This document shows, piece after piece, positions 39,777 through 47,160 of a DNA stretch of 57,691 nucleotides. The DNA is from Luteimonas kalidii. GTDB lineage: Bacteria; Pseudomonadota; Gammaproteobacteria; Xanthomonadales; Xanthomonadaceae. The notes beneath the pieces were generated by a model. That model had not been told where the DNA came from. It saw nothing but the letters and a program-made list of their open reading frames with translations, and did no database searches. The DNA lies in NCBI RefSeq assembly GCF_029887935.1, contig NZ_JARXRO010000020.1, positions 591,262 to 648,952 of the forward strand, in the 5' to 3' direction. Each line of letters starts with the position of its first letter. Position 1 is the first letter of the stretch. The position numbers and the translations under genes are program-made.

Positions 39777-40051
39777 TGGCGACGGAGGCGCCCGGCGACT
39801 CGGCGCTGGCGCGTCTTTCGGCCGCGCTCGGCGAGTTCTACGCCGCGCCCTACCGGCGCACGTTCGCCCGGGCCCGGCGCGACGAGGACGACCTGTTCAT
39901 GCTGCTGGTCTGCTCGGAGGCGCTGGGGGTGCCGAACCCGGCCGCCTTCTACACCCTGGAACTGATGCCGGTGCTGTACGAGCGCTTCCATGACTGGCAC
40001 CGGCGCATGGGCATGGAGCGCTCGCCGCTGGACCACGTCGGGTGTTGCTGA
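39776..40051 (+). CDS. Small protein ending in Cys-Cys (cory-CC-star type)
   Basis: A 91-residue soluble protein, helical by appearance, with a conserved-looking C terminus (FHDWHRRMGMERSPLDHVGCC) whose last two residues, Cys90 and Cys91, end the chain. One more cysteine is at 46. From memory, public annotation calls such proteins cory-CC-star and finds them with ArsA-type ATPases; I cannot check this here. It overlaps cstA by one base and the ATPase gene by ten. E. coli YbdD and YjiX, which accompany CstA and BtsT, also end in Cys-Cys but are otherwise different, which suggests a shared job for the CC tail, perhaps metal or thiol chemistry at the transporter. Confidence 0.8.
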   Translation: MATEAPGDSALARLSAALGEFYAAPYRRTFARARRDEDDLFMLLVCSEALGVPNPAAFYTLELMPVLYERFHDWHRRMGMERSPLDHVGCC

Positions 40052-41040
40052 CGCTGGCGGCGTCGCGCCGGGTCCTGTTCCTGGGCGGCAAGGGCGGGGT
40101 GGGCAAGACCACGGTCGCATCGGCCCTGGCGTATGCGCAGGCCCGCGCCGGACGCCGCGTGCTGCTGGTATCCACCGATCCGGCGCACAACCTCGGCCAT
40201 CTGTGGCAATGCCGCATCGGCGCGGATCCCCGAGCGCTGGCGGCCGGGCTCGACGCGGTCGAGATCGATCCCGGGGCCACCGTGGAAGCCCACCTGGCCC
40301 AGGTCGGTGACGCACTGCGCAAGCTGATGCCGTCGCACCTGTCCGGCGAAGTCGACCGGCACCTGGCGCTGTCGCGCGACGCGCCCGGCATGCACGAGGC
40401 CGCGTTGCTCGAGCGCATCGCGCAGATCGTGCAGCAGGGCCTGCGCAGCCACGACCTGCTGGTCTTCGATACCGCGCCGTCAGGGCATACCGCGCGCCTG
40501 ATGGCGCTGCCGGACATGATGGCGGCGTGGACCGACGGCCTGCTGCGGCGCCAGGCGCGCAGCGAGCGTTTCGGTGCCGCACTGCGCAACCTCGGTGGCG
40601 ACGACGGCGTGGCGGCACGCGCGCTCGGCGCTGGCGACGAGGCGCGCAGCGGAGGCGACCGCGACCAGGCGATCCGCGCGATGCTGCACCGGCGCCGCCA
40701 CCTGTTCGGCGAACTGCGCGACGTGCTGGCGGATGCCGGCACCACCGCCTTCGCCATCGTGCTGGCAGCCGAGCGCCTGCCGGTACTGGAAACCGTCGAA
40801 CTCCACGCCAGCCTGGTGCGCGCGGGCATCCACGTCGGCGCGCTGGTGGTCAACCGCCGCTCGCCCGCCGATGCCGGCGCGTTCCTCGCCGAACGGCGCG
40901 TCCAGGAGGACATCCACCTGCGCGCACTGCACGAGTCGCTGCCGGACATCGCGCTGCAGGAACTTCCGCTGCTGGCGGGCGACGTGGCGGGCGAGGCGGG
41001 CGTGGCCGCGTTCGCCGACCTGCTGGCGCGCGACGCCTAG
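40042..41040 (+). CDS. ArsA/Get3 family P-loop ATPase
   Basis: A 332-residue single-domain ATPase of the SIMIBI class. Deviant Walker A GKGGVGKTT (16-24), switch I STDPAHNLG (44-52) and DTAPSGHTARLMALP (143-157) identify the ArsA/Get3 family. It has only one cysteine (Cys57), so it lacks the three arsenite-binding cysteines of ArsA and the CxxC zinc clasp of Get3, and no arsenic genes are near. A GTG start overlaps the two cysteine codons of the upstream gene. It probably works with CstA and the CC-ended protein; annotations as an arsenic pump would mislead. The stop overlaps the convergent corA stop region. Confidence 0.88.
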   Translation: MLLTLAASRRVLFLGGKGGVGKTTVASALAYAQARAGRRVLLVSTDPAHNLGHLWQCRIGADPRALAAGLDAVEIDPGATVEAHLAQVGDALRKLMPSHLSGEVDRHLALSRDAPGMHEAALLERIAQIVQQGLRSHDLLVFDTAPSGHTARLMALPDMMAAWTDGLLRRQARSERFGAALRNLGGDDGVAARALGAGDEARSGGDRDQAIRAMLHRRRHLFGELRDVLADAGTTAFAIVLAAERLPVLETVELHASLVRAGIHVGALVVNRRSPADAGAFLAERRVQEDIHLRALHESLPDIALQELPLLAGDVAGEAGVAAFADLLARDA

Positions 41041-42041
41041 AGCCAGCCGATGCGCCGGAACAGGCGATAGAGTCCGAAGCAGACCACGCCGACGAAGAGC
41101 ACCAGCAGCGGGTAGGCGTAGCGACCGTCGAGTTCGGGCATCGACCGGAAGTTCATCCCGTACCAGCTGGTGATCAGCGTCGGTGCCGCCAGCAGGGCGG
41201 CCCAGGCGCCGAGTTTTCTCACCGTCTCCCCCTGCGCCAGCGTCACCAGCGACTGGTTGACCGCCATGGCCGTTCCCAGCAGGTCGCGCAGCGCATCGAC
41301 CGTGTCGTTGACCCGGATCACGTGGTCGTGCACGTCGCGGAAGTAGAAGCGGGTCTCCTCCGGGATCTGCGGCGAGGGCGAGCGCACCAGCTGCGAGAGC
41401 ACGTCGATCAGCGGCGCCACCGACATCCGCATCTCGGTGAGCTGGCGCTTGAGGTCGTACAGCCGCACCAGGGTGCTGCGACGATAGGAATCGGAGAAGA
41501 TGTCGCGCTCGAGCGCGCGCAGCGCCGACTTGAACTGGTCGGCGATGGGCAGGTAGTTGTCGACGATGAAGTCGAGCACCGCATACAGCGCATACGACGG
41601 ACCGAGCGCCAGCAGCCCGGGCTCGCGTTCCACCCGCGCGCGCGCGGGCGCGTAGGACAGCGAAGCGCCGTGGCGGACCGTGATCAGGTAGCGCGGGCCG
41701 ACGAAGATGTGGGTTTCGCCGAACAGGATCCGGTCTTCGACCATCTGCGCGGTGTTGACCGCCAGGAACAGCGCGCCGCCGTAGGCCTCGACTTTCGGGC
41801 GCTGGTGGGCGTTGTGCGCGTCCTCGATCGCGAGGTCGTGCAGGTCGAATTCCTCCTGCAGCGTTTCGAGCACCGCATCGTCCGGTTCGTACAGGCCGAT
41901 CCAGACGAAGCTGCCGTCGTCGTGCGCCAGCACGTCGCTGATCGCCTCGAGCGGAATGTCGCGGCGCTCGCCGTCGCGCGCATAGACCGCGCAGTTGATG
42001 ACGCAGGCGGGGTTGGCAGCCGGGGCGGGAGTAGAATCCAT
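41037..42041 (-). CDS. corA: CorA family magnesium/cobalt transporter
   Basis: A 334-residue divalent-cation channel of the inner membrane. An N-terminal alpha/beta domain and long coiled helices (about 150-270, with FKSALRALERDIFSDSYRRST) precede two C-terminal transmembrane helices; the selectivity motif Gly295-Met296-Asn297 (YGMNF) lies between them. The C terminus ends with basic and aromatic residues (YRLFRRIGWL), as usual. Its end overlaps the ArsA-type ATPase gene by four bases, tail to tail. Confidence 0.95.
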   Translation of the reverse strand: MDSTPAPAANPACVINCAVYARDGERRDIPLEAISDVLAHDDGSFVWIGLYEPDDAVLETLQEEFDLHDLAIEDAHNAHQRPKVEAYGGALFLAVNTAQMVEDRILFGETHIFVGPRYLITVRHGASLSYAPARARVEREPGLLALGPSYALYAVLDFIVDNYLPIADQFKSALRALERDIFSDSYRRSTLVRLYDLKRQLTEMRMSVAPLIDVLSQLVRSPSPQIPEETRFYFRDVHDHVIRVNDTVDALRDLLGTAMAVNQSLVTLAQGETVRKLGAWAALLAAPTLITSWYGMNFRSMPELDGRYAYPLLVLFVGVVCFGLYRLFRRIGWL

Positions 42042-42494
42042 GCCGGCATCGTGCTGCAGCCGGCTGCGGCGGGCAAGCGGCCCGCCTGTCGCCGGCGCGT
42101 CGCATCCGGCGACGCGCGAGGCCCGTTCAGTGCGCGGCGAACCGGATCGCCTGCCCGCCGCCCGGGGCCAGCCGCATCGCGAGGACCTCGTCGCGCGTCA
42201 CCTCGCGGGTCTCGATCACGATGTCCTCGCGCTTGCCGCGATCGTCGGCAGCAGGGCGGCGGACATGCGTCGAAGCGACATCGGTGCATTCTCGGACCCG
42301 GGTCCATCCGATCATGTCACAGGCGTTCCGCGCGCTTTCCGTGCATACGTATGCGGTGCGGCGTCGGCGTCCGCACGGCTGCGCGCCCGCGCCCCGTCGG
42401 GCGAACACGCGTTCGCGTCGGTGTGGTTCGAAATGGCGCGAGCCGGCCGTCCAATGGCGAGACCGTCGCGCGCGACGCCGACGGGCGGTCGGCC
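42042..42494. other. Gene-poor gap between corA and the DUF4105 gene
   Basis: A 453-base stretch with no intact gene. It contains a likely broken glycoside hydrolase remnant (42127-42249) and otherwise has the look of non-coding sequence. No clear promoter, terminator or repeat is seen in the rest. Confidence 0.6.
42127..42249 (-). pseudogene. Probable C-terminal remnant of a GH97-type glycoside hydrolase
   Basis: The last 40 codons of an open frame read DRGKREDIVIETREVTRDEV followed by LAMRLAPGGGQAIRFAAH. This resembles the C-terminal beta strand of family-97 glycoside hydrolases, which ends in a L-LAPGGG-A-RF motif. The rest of the enzyme, about 650 residues, is missing upstream. The identification is from memory of the motif and is tentative; it could also be a small unrelated gene starting at the ATG at 42315. 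Confidence 0.4.
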
Positions 42495-43751
42495 TCAGTC
42501 GCGCGGTCGCGTCGCCAGCGCCCACGCGAGCGCGACATGGATGGGCAGCATCAGCGCGATCCAGTGCACGTTGCGCTGCGGCAGCACCGGCAGCCAGTGC
42601 AGGAACAGCGCCAGCACCGCGCCCGCCGCGACCAGCCAGGCCAGCACGCGGAACGCTGCGCCGGCCGTATGCCCGCGCGAGATCTTCCAGCCGCCGTGCA
42701 GCAACAGCAGGCACAGCGGCGTGAACAGCAGCAGGTTCTGGTTGGCCCAGGCGAAGTGGTGCGCGGTGAAGCCCCACAGGAACACCATCACCAGGCCGAG
42801 CACGCCGCAGAGCGTCCACAGCGGCAGCGCGATCGCCGCCAGCATGCGTGGCCGGCGCGCGCCGAGCGCGCGGATCGCGACGGCCAGCACCAGGCCGGCC
42901 AGCAGCCAGGGCCACCACGGGCGCGGCGCTTCGGCCGGTTCGGATGCAAGCCGGTGTGGCAACAGCGTTTCGGTGGCCGCCACCAGTGGCCGGCCATCGT
43001 CGCGGCGCAGGCCGTCCAGCGCATCGGCCAGGCGCATCGGCACGAAGGCGTCGTTCCACAGCGCATTGGGCCGGTCGGCGGCGGGCCCCAGCCCCAGGTC
43101 GAAGCCCAGCCACATCCACGGCGCCGGCGAGGCCAGCCGCACCGCATCGCCGCGGAAGGTGTTGCCGCGCGAGCGCACCGCCAGCCGGCGCTGCAGCAGT
43201 CCACCCGTGGCGGCATCGAGCGCGTCGCGCACGCGGGTGGAGCAGTTGTCGATGAAGTAGTCGTAGCTGTAGACCGCGTTCTCGGGCCGCGCGTTGATCG
43301 CCAGCGCCAGCGCCAGCTGCTCGGCCTCGGTGGGGTCGAGGTCGAGCCACTGGATCGAGACGCCACGGCCGACCTCCGCGTAGTAAGCCAGGTCCTGCGA
43401 CAGCGGCAGCGCGACCAGGCGGTAGCGCATGTCCCCGAGCACGAAGCGGGACATGAAGTCCGGCTCGGTCATGTCGAAGAAGCCGAAGTTGTACGAGACC
43501 GGCTCGGCGAAGGCGGGATCGTCGACCACGATCGCGTTGTGCCCGAAGCGCTCGAAGAAGATGTCGCCCGGTTGCATGGTCGCCACGCCGACGCGGGGCG
43601 CGGCCTGCGCGAGCGGCGCGAGGACGAACAGCGCCAGCAGGAGCCATGCGCTGAAGACACCGGCACGCGACGACGACGTCGCGGAGGTCCGGCGCGCATC
43701 GCAGGATCGCGCGCGATTCCGGACGCGAGTCGTCAGCGACGCAGCCGCCAT
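42495..43751 (-). CDS. DUF4105 membrane-anchored protein
   Basis: A 418-residue envelope protein of the DUF4105 family. After a basic N terminus a signal/anchor segment (VFSAWLLLALFVLAPLAQAA) leads to the periplasmic DUF4105 domain, with GDIFFERFGHNAIVV, YNFGFFD, YSYDYFIDNCSTRVRD and a His/Cys pattern reminiscent of NlpC/P60-like hydrolases. Five or so C-terminal transmembrane helices follow from about residue 290 (WWPWLLAGLVLAVAI and on). The ATG at 43751, preceded by a G-rich ribosome-site-like run, is chosen; an earlier ATG at 43823 would overlap corC. It follows corC by 50 bases on the same strand. Confidence 0.82.
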   Translation of the reverse strand: MAAASLTTRVRNRARSCDARRTSATSSSRAGVFSAWLLLALFVLAPLAQAAPRVGVATMQPGDIFFERFGHNAIVVDDPAFAEPVSYNFGFFDMTEPDFMSRFVLGDMRYRLVALPLSQDLAYYAEVGRGVSIQWLDLDPTEAEQLALALAINARPENAVYSYDYFIDNCSTRVRDALDAATGGLLQRRLAVRSRGNTFRGDAVRLASPAPWMWLGFDLGLGPAADRPNALWNDAFVPMRLADALDGLRRDDGRPLVAATETLLPHRLASEPAEAPRPWWPWLLAGLVLAVAIRALGARRPRMLAAIALPLWTLCGVLGLVMVFLWGFTAHHFAWANQNLLLFTPLCLLLLHGGWKISRGHTAGAAFRVLAWLVAAGAVLALFLHWLPVLPQRNVHWIALMLPIHVALAWALATRPRD

Positions 43752-43800
43752 CCGCCCCCAGCCGGTGCCGGCCGGCGTCACGGTTGCCCCGGGCGTGGGC

Positions 43801-44676
43801 TCACTCCGCGTCGTGTTCGGCATGCACGCTCACGTGCAGCGCGTGCAGCCGGCGCGCATCGGCGCGGGTGACGCGGAAGCCGAAGCGGCCCAGCGTGAGT
43901 TCCTCGCCGGCCTCGGGCAGGTGCCCGATCGCCGCGGTCACCAGGCCGCCGATGGTGTCGTATTCGTCGTCGTCGAAATCCGAGCCGAAGCGCTCGTTGA
44001 AATCGGCGATCGGGGTCAGCGCATCGACCACGTACTGGCCGTCGGCCTGGGCCGCGATCAGCGCGTTCGGGTCCTCGGCGTCGTCGTGCTCGTCGTCGAT
44101 CTCGCCGACGATCTCCTCCAGCACGTCCTCGATCGTCACCAGCCCGGCCACGCCGCCGTACTCGTCGATTACGATCGCCATGTGGTTGCGCGACTGGCGG
44201 AACTCGCGCAGCAGCACGTTGAGCTTCTTCGATTCCGGAATCAGCACCGCCGGCCGCAGCAGTTCGTGGATCGTGCCCGGCCCGTTGTCGGCGACCACGC
44301 CGCGCAGCAGGTCCTTGGCCAGCAGGATGCCGAGGATCTCGTCCTTGTCCTCGCCGTGCACCGGGAAGCGCGAGTGGCCCGATTCGACCACCTGCCTCAT
44401 CAGGTCCAGGAATTTCGCATCGGCGGGCAGGGCGACCATCTGCGAGCGCGACACCATCACGTCGCCCACGGTCATGTCGGACACGGCCAGCGCGCCCTCC
44501 ATCATCCGCAGGGTATCGGCCTCGATCAGGCCGTCGGAATGGGTGTCGCGCAGCAGCTCGACCAGGTCGTCGCGGGTGCTGGGCTCGCCGGAGATGGCGG
44601 AACTGAGCCGTTCCAGCCAGGTGCGCCGCTTTTCCGGTGTTTCGGTGGCGCTGGGACTACTGTCGTCCTCGGACAT
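43801..44676 (-). CDS. corC: CorC/YbeX family protein with paired CBS domains
   Basis: A 291-residue cytosolic protein linked to magnesium/cobalt homeostasis. Paired CBS domains (about 65-190; DVMVSRSQMVAL, FPVHGEDKDEILGILLAKDLL, HMAIVIDEYGGVAGLVTIEDVLEEIVGEI) bind adenine nucleotides, and a CorC_HlyC domain closes the chain (about 205-290). There is no membrane DUF21 part, so it is the YbeX type. It normally follows ybeY in a miaB-phoH-ybeY-corC run; here an oppositely oriented secreted-protein gene lies between ybeY and corC. CorA, a functional partner in classic work, is about 1.8 kb away. Confidence 0.94.
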   Translation of the reverse strand: MSEDDSSPSATETPEKRRTWLERLSSAISGEPSTRDDLVELLRDTHSDGLIEADTLRMMEGALAVSDMTVGDVMVSRSQMVALPADAKFLDLMRQVVESGHSRFPVHGEDKDEILGILLAKDLLRGVVADNGPGTIHELLRPAVLIPESKKLNVLLREFRQSRNHMAIVIDEYGGVAGLVTIEDVLEEIVGEIDDEHDDAEDPNALIAAQADGQYVVDALTPIADFNERFGSDFDDDEYDTIGGLVTAAIGHLPEAGEELTLGRFGFRVTRADARRLHALHVSVHAEHDAE

Positions 44677-44764
44677 TGGAGCTAAGGTCTTGATTTGTAT
44701 GGCGCCCGGATGGGCCTCGCGACCGAAGTCTAGCGCGCAACGCGCGGGAAGGGTGAAAACCGGG

Positions 44765-44782
44765 CCCCGCATGCGGGGTTTT
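44765..44782. terminator. Palindrome with T-runs on both sides (bidirectional terminator-like)
   Basis: The 14-base perfect palindrome CCCCGCATGCGGGG is followed by TTTT on the plus strand, and on the minus strand it is followed by CCCGGTTTTC. Unusually it sits in the gap between two divergent genes (corC and the secreted six-cysteine protein), where no upstream transcript is expected to end. Confidence 0.6.
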
Positions 44783-44877
44783 CCGACGCGCCGGCGCCCG
44801 GATCCCCGATGGGCGCGCGCTCCGCAGCCGGCAACACTTGGGCCGCAGTCACCCACTACGTCAAGGAGGACGTTCCC

Positions 44878-45357
44878 ATGCGCCGCAATCCCTTTCTCGC
44901 CAGCCTCGCCATCGCCGCGCTGCTGCCCCTAGCCGCGTCCGCCGCCGCCGGGCAGGATTACGTCGATACGTCGGCCTACTTCAGCACCGAAGCCCAGTAC
45001 GAAGACTGGTTCACCGCCACGCGCGGCCTGCGCCACGACTTCGACCAGATCTGCGGCGACACCTTCTGCGAGGGCGAGTACAGCAACATCGAGTCCCTGC
45101 GCTATCGCTGCTCGGTGCATCGGGTGAGCGGACGCATCGGCATGTGTACCTGGGTGTTCGCCGCCAGCCACGAGGAGATCGCGCCGGCGACCGGGCGTAT
45201 CGGCGTGCAGCGGGCCTTCTGGCAGTGCCGCACGCCGCTGGCACCAGGGACGACGATCGACCAACTGCTGGCAGCGCTGGCGGTCGACGAGCCGCTGTAT
45301 GCGCCGTTGCCGTCGAGCGGGCGGACGATGATGGACGGGCTGATCGACTGCCTGTGA
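44878..45357 (+). CDS. Secreted six-cysteine hypothetical protein
   Basis: A 159-residue protein with a clear signal peptide (MRRNPFLASLAIAALLPLAASAAAG) and a strong AAGGAGG ribosome site about 9 bases before the ATG. The mature part has six cysteines (QICGD, TFCEG, RCSVHR, MCTWVF, QCRTP and the penultimate DCL), suggesting three disulfides in the periplasm or outside. No family is recognised. It is encoded on the opposite strand within what is usually an unbroken ybeY-corC segment, so it is likely a lineage-specific addition. Confidence 0.82.
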   Translation: MRRNPFLASLAIAALLPLAASAAAGQDYVDTSAYFSTEAQYEDWFTATRGLRHDFDQICGDTFCEGEYSNIESLRYRCSVHRVSGRIGMCTWVFAASHEEIAPATGRIGVQRAFWQCRTPLAPGTTIDQLLAALAVDEPLYAPLPSSGRTMMDGLIDCL

Positions 45358-45370
45358 GGCCGTCGCGCGG

Positions 45371-45856
45371 TCATTCGTCCGGCGCGTAGGGATCGTCGAT
45401 CCCGAGCCCGGCGAGGATCTCGCGTTCGAGCTGCTCCATCGCCTCTGCCTCGCGCGTGTCGGCGTGGTCCCAGCCCAGCAGGTGCAGGGCGCCGTGCACG
45501 GTCAGGTGCGCGTAGTGCGCGTTGAGCGCCTTGCGCTGCTCGCGCGCCTCGCGTGCCACCACCGGCGCGCACAGGACCAGGTCTCCCAGCAGCGGCATGC
45601 GCACGCCCGGGGGCAGTCCTTCGGGCAGATCGGCGGGAAAGCTGAGCACGTTGGTCGCGTAGTCGCGCCCGCGGTAGTGGCGGTTGAGTGCGCGGCCTTC
45701 CTTCGCGCCGACGAGACGGATGGCGAGGTCGGCCTGGCGGATGCGCCCCGCCAGCGCGGCTGCCGTCCACTTGCGGAACGACACCGCCGAAGGCAGTCCC
45801 TTGCGCGCAACCGCGTAGCCGACGGCAACGTCCAGCCGGATGGGACCCCGGGTCAA
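45371..45856 (-). CDS. ybeY: Endoribonuclease YbeY
   Basis: A 161-residue zinc metalloenzyme involved in 16S rRNA 3'-end maturation and ribosome quality control. The metal motif [11 protein letters not shown] gives His121, His125 and His131; [17 protein letters not shown] is the conserved substrate-side block. No ATG is available: a TTG that overlaps the phoH stop (TTGA) is taken as start. Coupled to phoH, its usual partner. The C terminus YAPDE is complete. Confidence 0.95.
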   Translation of the reverse strand: MTRGPIRLDVAVGYAVARKGLPSAVSFRKWTAAALAGRIRQADLAIRLVGAKEGRALNRHYRGRDYATNVLSFPADLPEGLPPGVRMPLLGDLVLCAPVVAREAREQRKALNAHYAHLTVHGALHLLGWDHADTREAEAMEQLEREILAGLGIDDPYAPDE

Positions 45857-46839
45857 GGCGCGGGACCGGTCTGCGCATCGATCGCGTCGCGACGCTCGTA
45901 GGCGCTGACGATGCGCGCGACCAGCGGGTGGCGCACCACGTCGCGGGCTTCGAAGAAGGTGAAGCTCACGCCGTCGACGTCGCGCAGCACCTCGATCGCG
46001 TCCTTGAGGCCCGACTTCACGTGCTTGGGCAGGTCGATCTGGGTCATGTCGCCGGTGACCACCGCCGTGGAGCCGAAGCCCAGTCGGGTCAGGAACATCT
46101 TCATCTGCTCGATGGTGGTGTTCTGCGCCTCGTCCAGGATCACGAACGCGTCGTTGAGCGTGCGCCCGCGCATGTAGGCCAGCGGCGCGATCTCGATCAC
46201 GTTCTTCTCCAACAGCTTGATCACCTTCTCCACGCCGAGCATCTCGTACAGCGCGTCGTACAGCGGTCGCAGGTAGGGATCGACCTTCTGGGTGAGGTCG
46301 CCGGGCAGGAAGCCGAGCTTCTCGCCCGCCTCCACCGCCGGGCGCACGAGCACCAGCCGCTGGACGCGCGATTCGTTCAGCGCCTCGACCGCCATCGCCA
46401 CGGCGAGGAAGGTCTTGCCGGTGCCGGCCGGGCCGATGCCGAAGTTGATGTCGTGGGTGGCGATCGCGTGCAGGTACTTCGCCTGGTTCGGACCACGGCC
46501 ACGGATGGTGCCGCGCTTGACCCGGATGGCGACGTCCTGGGGCACCACCCCGGGATCGGGAACCGGCTCCTCGACGCCCGACAGCCGCAGGTGGATGGCG
46601 TTGGCGTCGAGGATCTCGCTGCCTGCGTCGGTGTAGAGCTCACGCAGCAGGGATTCGGTCCGGGCGAGCGCCTTGTCGTCGCGTCCGGCGACGCGGAACA
46701 CGTTGCCGCGGTTGGAAATTTCCACGCCCAGGCGCAGTTCGATCTGGCGCAGGTGGGCGTCGAACGGACCGGCCAGGTTGGCCAGGCGTTCGGTATCGGG
46801 CGGGTCGAGGGTGAAGTCGCGTTGGGGAAGTGGGGGCAT
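45853..46839 (-). CDS. phoH: PhoH-like ATPase (YbeZ)
   Basis: A 328-residue PhoH family P-loop ATPase, thought to work with YbeY in RNA handling. Walker A GPAGTGKT (136-143), Walker [10 protein letters not shown] and the later [12 protein letters not shown] block are clear; the N-terminal third is a KH-like region with [15 protein letters not shown]. The frame is open 75 codons further upstream, but those residues are Arg/Pro/Ala-rich and not PhoH-like, so the ATG at 46839 is preferred. In most relatives miaB lies directly upstream; here 5 kb of plus-strand genes intervene. Confidence 0.95.
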   Translation of the reverse strand: MPPLPQRDFTLDPPDTERLANLAGPFDAHLRQIELRLGVEISNRGNVFRVAGRDDKALARTESLLRELYTDAGSEILDANAIHLRLSGVEEPVPDPGVVPQDVAIRVKRGTIRGRGPNQAKYLHAIATHDINFGIGPAGTGKTFLAVAMAVEALNESRVQRLVLVRPAVEAGEKLGFLPGDLTQKVDPYLRPLYDALYEMLGVEKVIKLLEKNVIEIAPLAYMRGRTLNDAFVILDEAQNTTIEQMKMFLTRLGFGSTAVVTGDMTQIDLPKHVKSGLKDAIEVLRDVDGVSFTFFEARDVVRHPLVARIVSAYERRDAIDAQTGPAP

Positions 46840-47160
46840 CGGCGTGTGGGCAGGGAAGCGGGCGGGGGGTGGCCTGGCCGCGACCGGGCGCATGCGGCCG
46901 TCGGGCGGGGCTGGTGCGTGGTCGGCGCTGGCACGTGGGCGATGCGCGTCAGGGCGGAGCGGGTGCGGCCGACCGGCGACGCAGGATACCGCCAGCGCTG
47001 CCCGGGCGGTGTCGGCACGCGCCACGCATCCGGGTGCCTGTCCGCACGGGCGCCGGGCCGGCAAGGCCTCGTGGGCGTGCGACCGCGGCCGCTGGAAACG
47101 AGCCGGACTCCAGCAGCATTCAGACTCGCGCTTGAAATTTAATTAATTAGTCAATTAAAT
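46840..47160. other. Divergent intergenic region between phoH and tetR
   Basis: A 321-base gap between divergent starts. Its last 25 bases are strikingly AT-rich and hold a palindrome (47137-47160) and a TTGAAA -35-like box (47132-47137). The remainder is GC-rich without recognisable genes or hairpins with T-runs; the phoH promoter is not obvious. Confidence 0.6.
47137..47160. promoter_or_regulatory. AT-rich palindromic operator abutting the tetR start
   Basis: Two perfect 8-base arms, ATTTAATT and AATTAAAT, separated by 8 bases, ending right before the ATG at 47161. It overlaps a possible promoter (TTGAAA at 47132-47137, 17 bases, TTAAAT at 47155-47160). It is the most AT-rich spot I see in the window and is best explained as the TetR-family repressor's own operator. 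Confidence 0.65.

Noticed and set aside
40042..41040. Arsenic-resistance determinant
   Set aside because: The ATPase family suggests it, but the metal cysteines are missing and no arsenic genes accompany it.
40527..43871. A 1114-codon open frame on the plus strand
   Set aside because: Overlaps the ArsA-type ATPase in another frame and runs antisense to corA and the DUF4105 gene; no recognisable domains.
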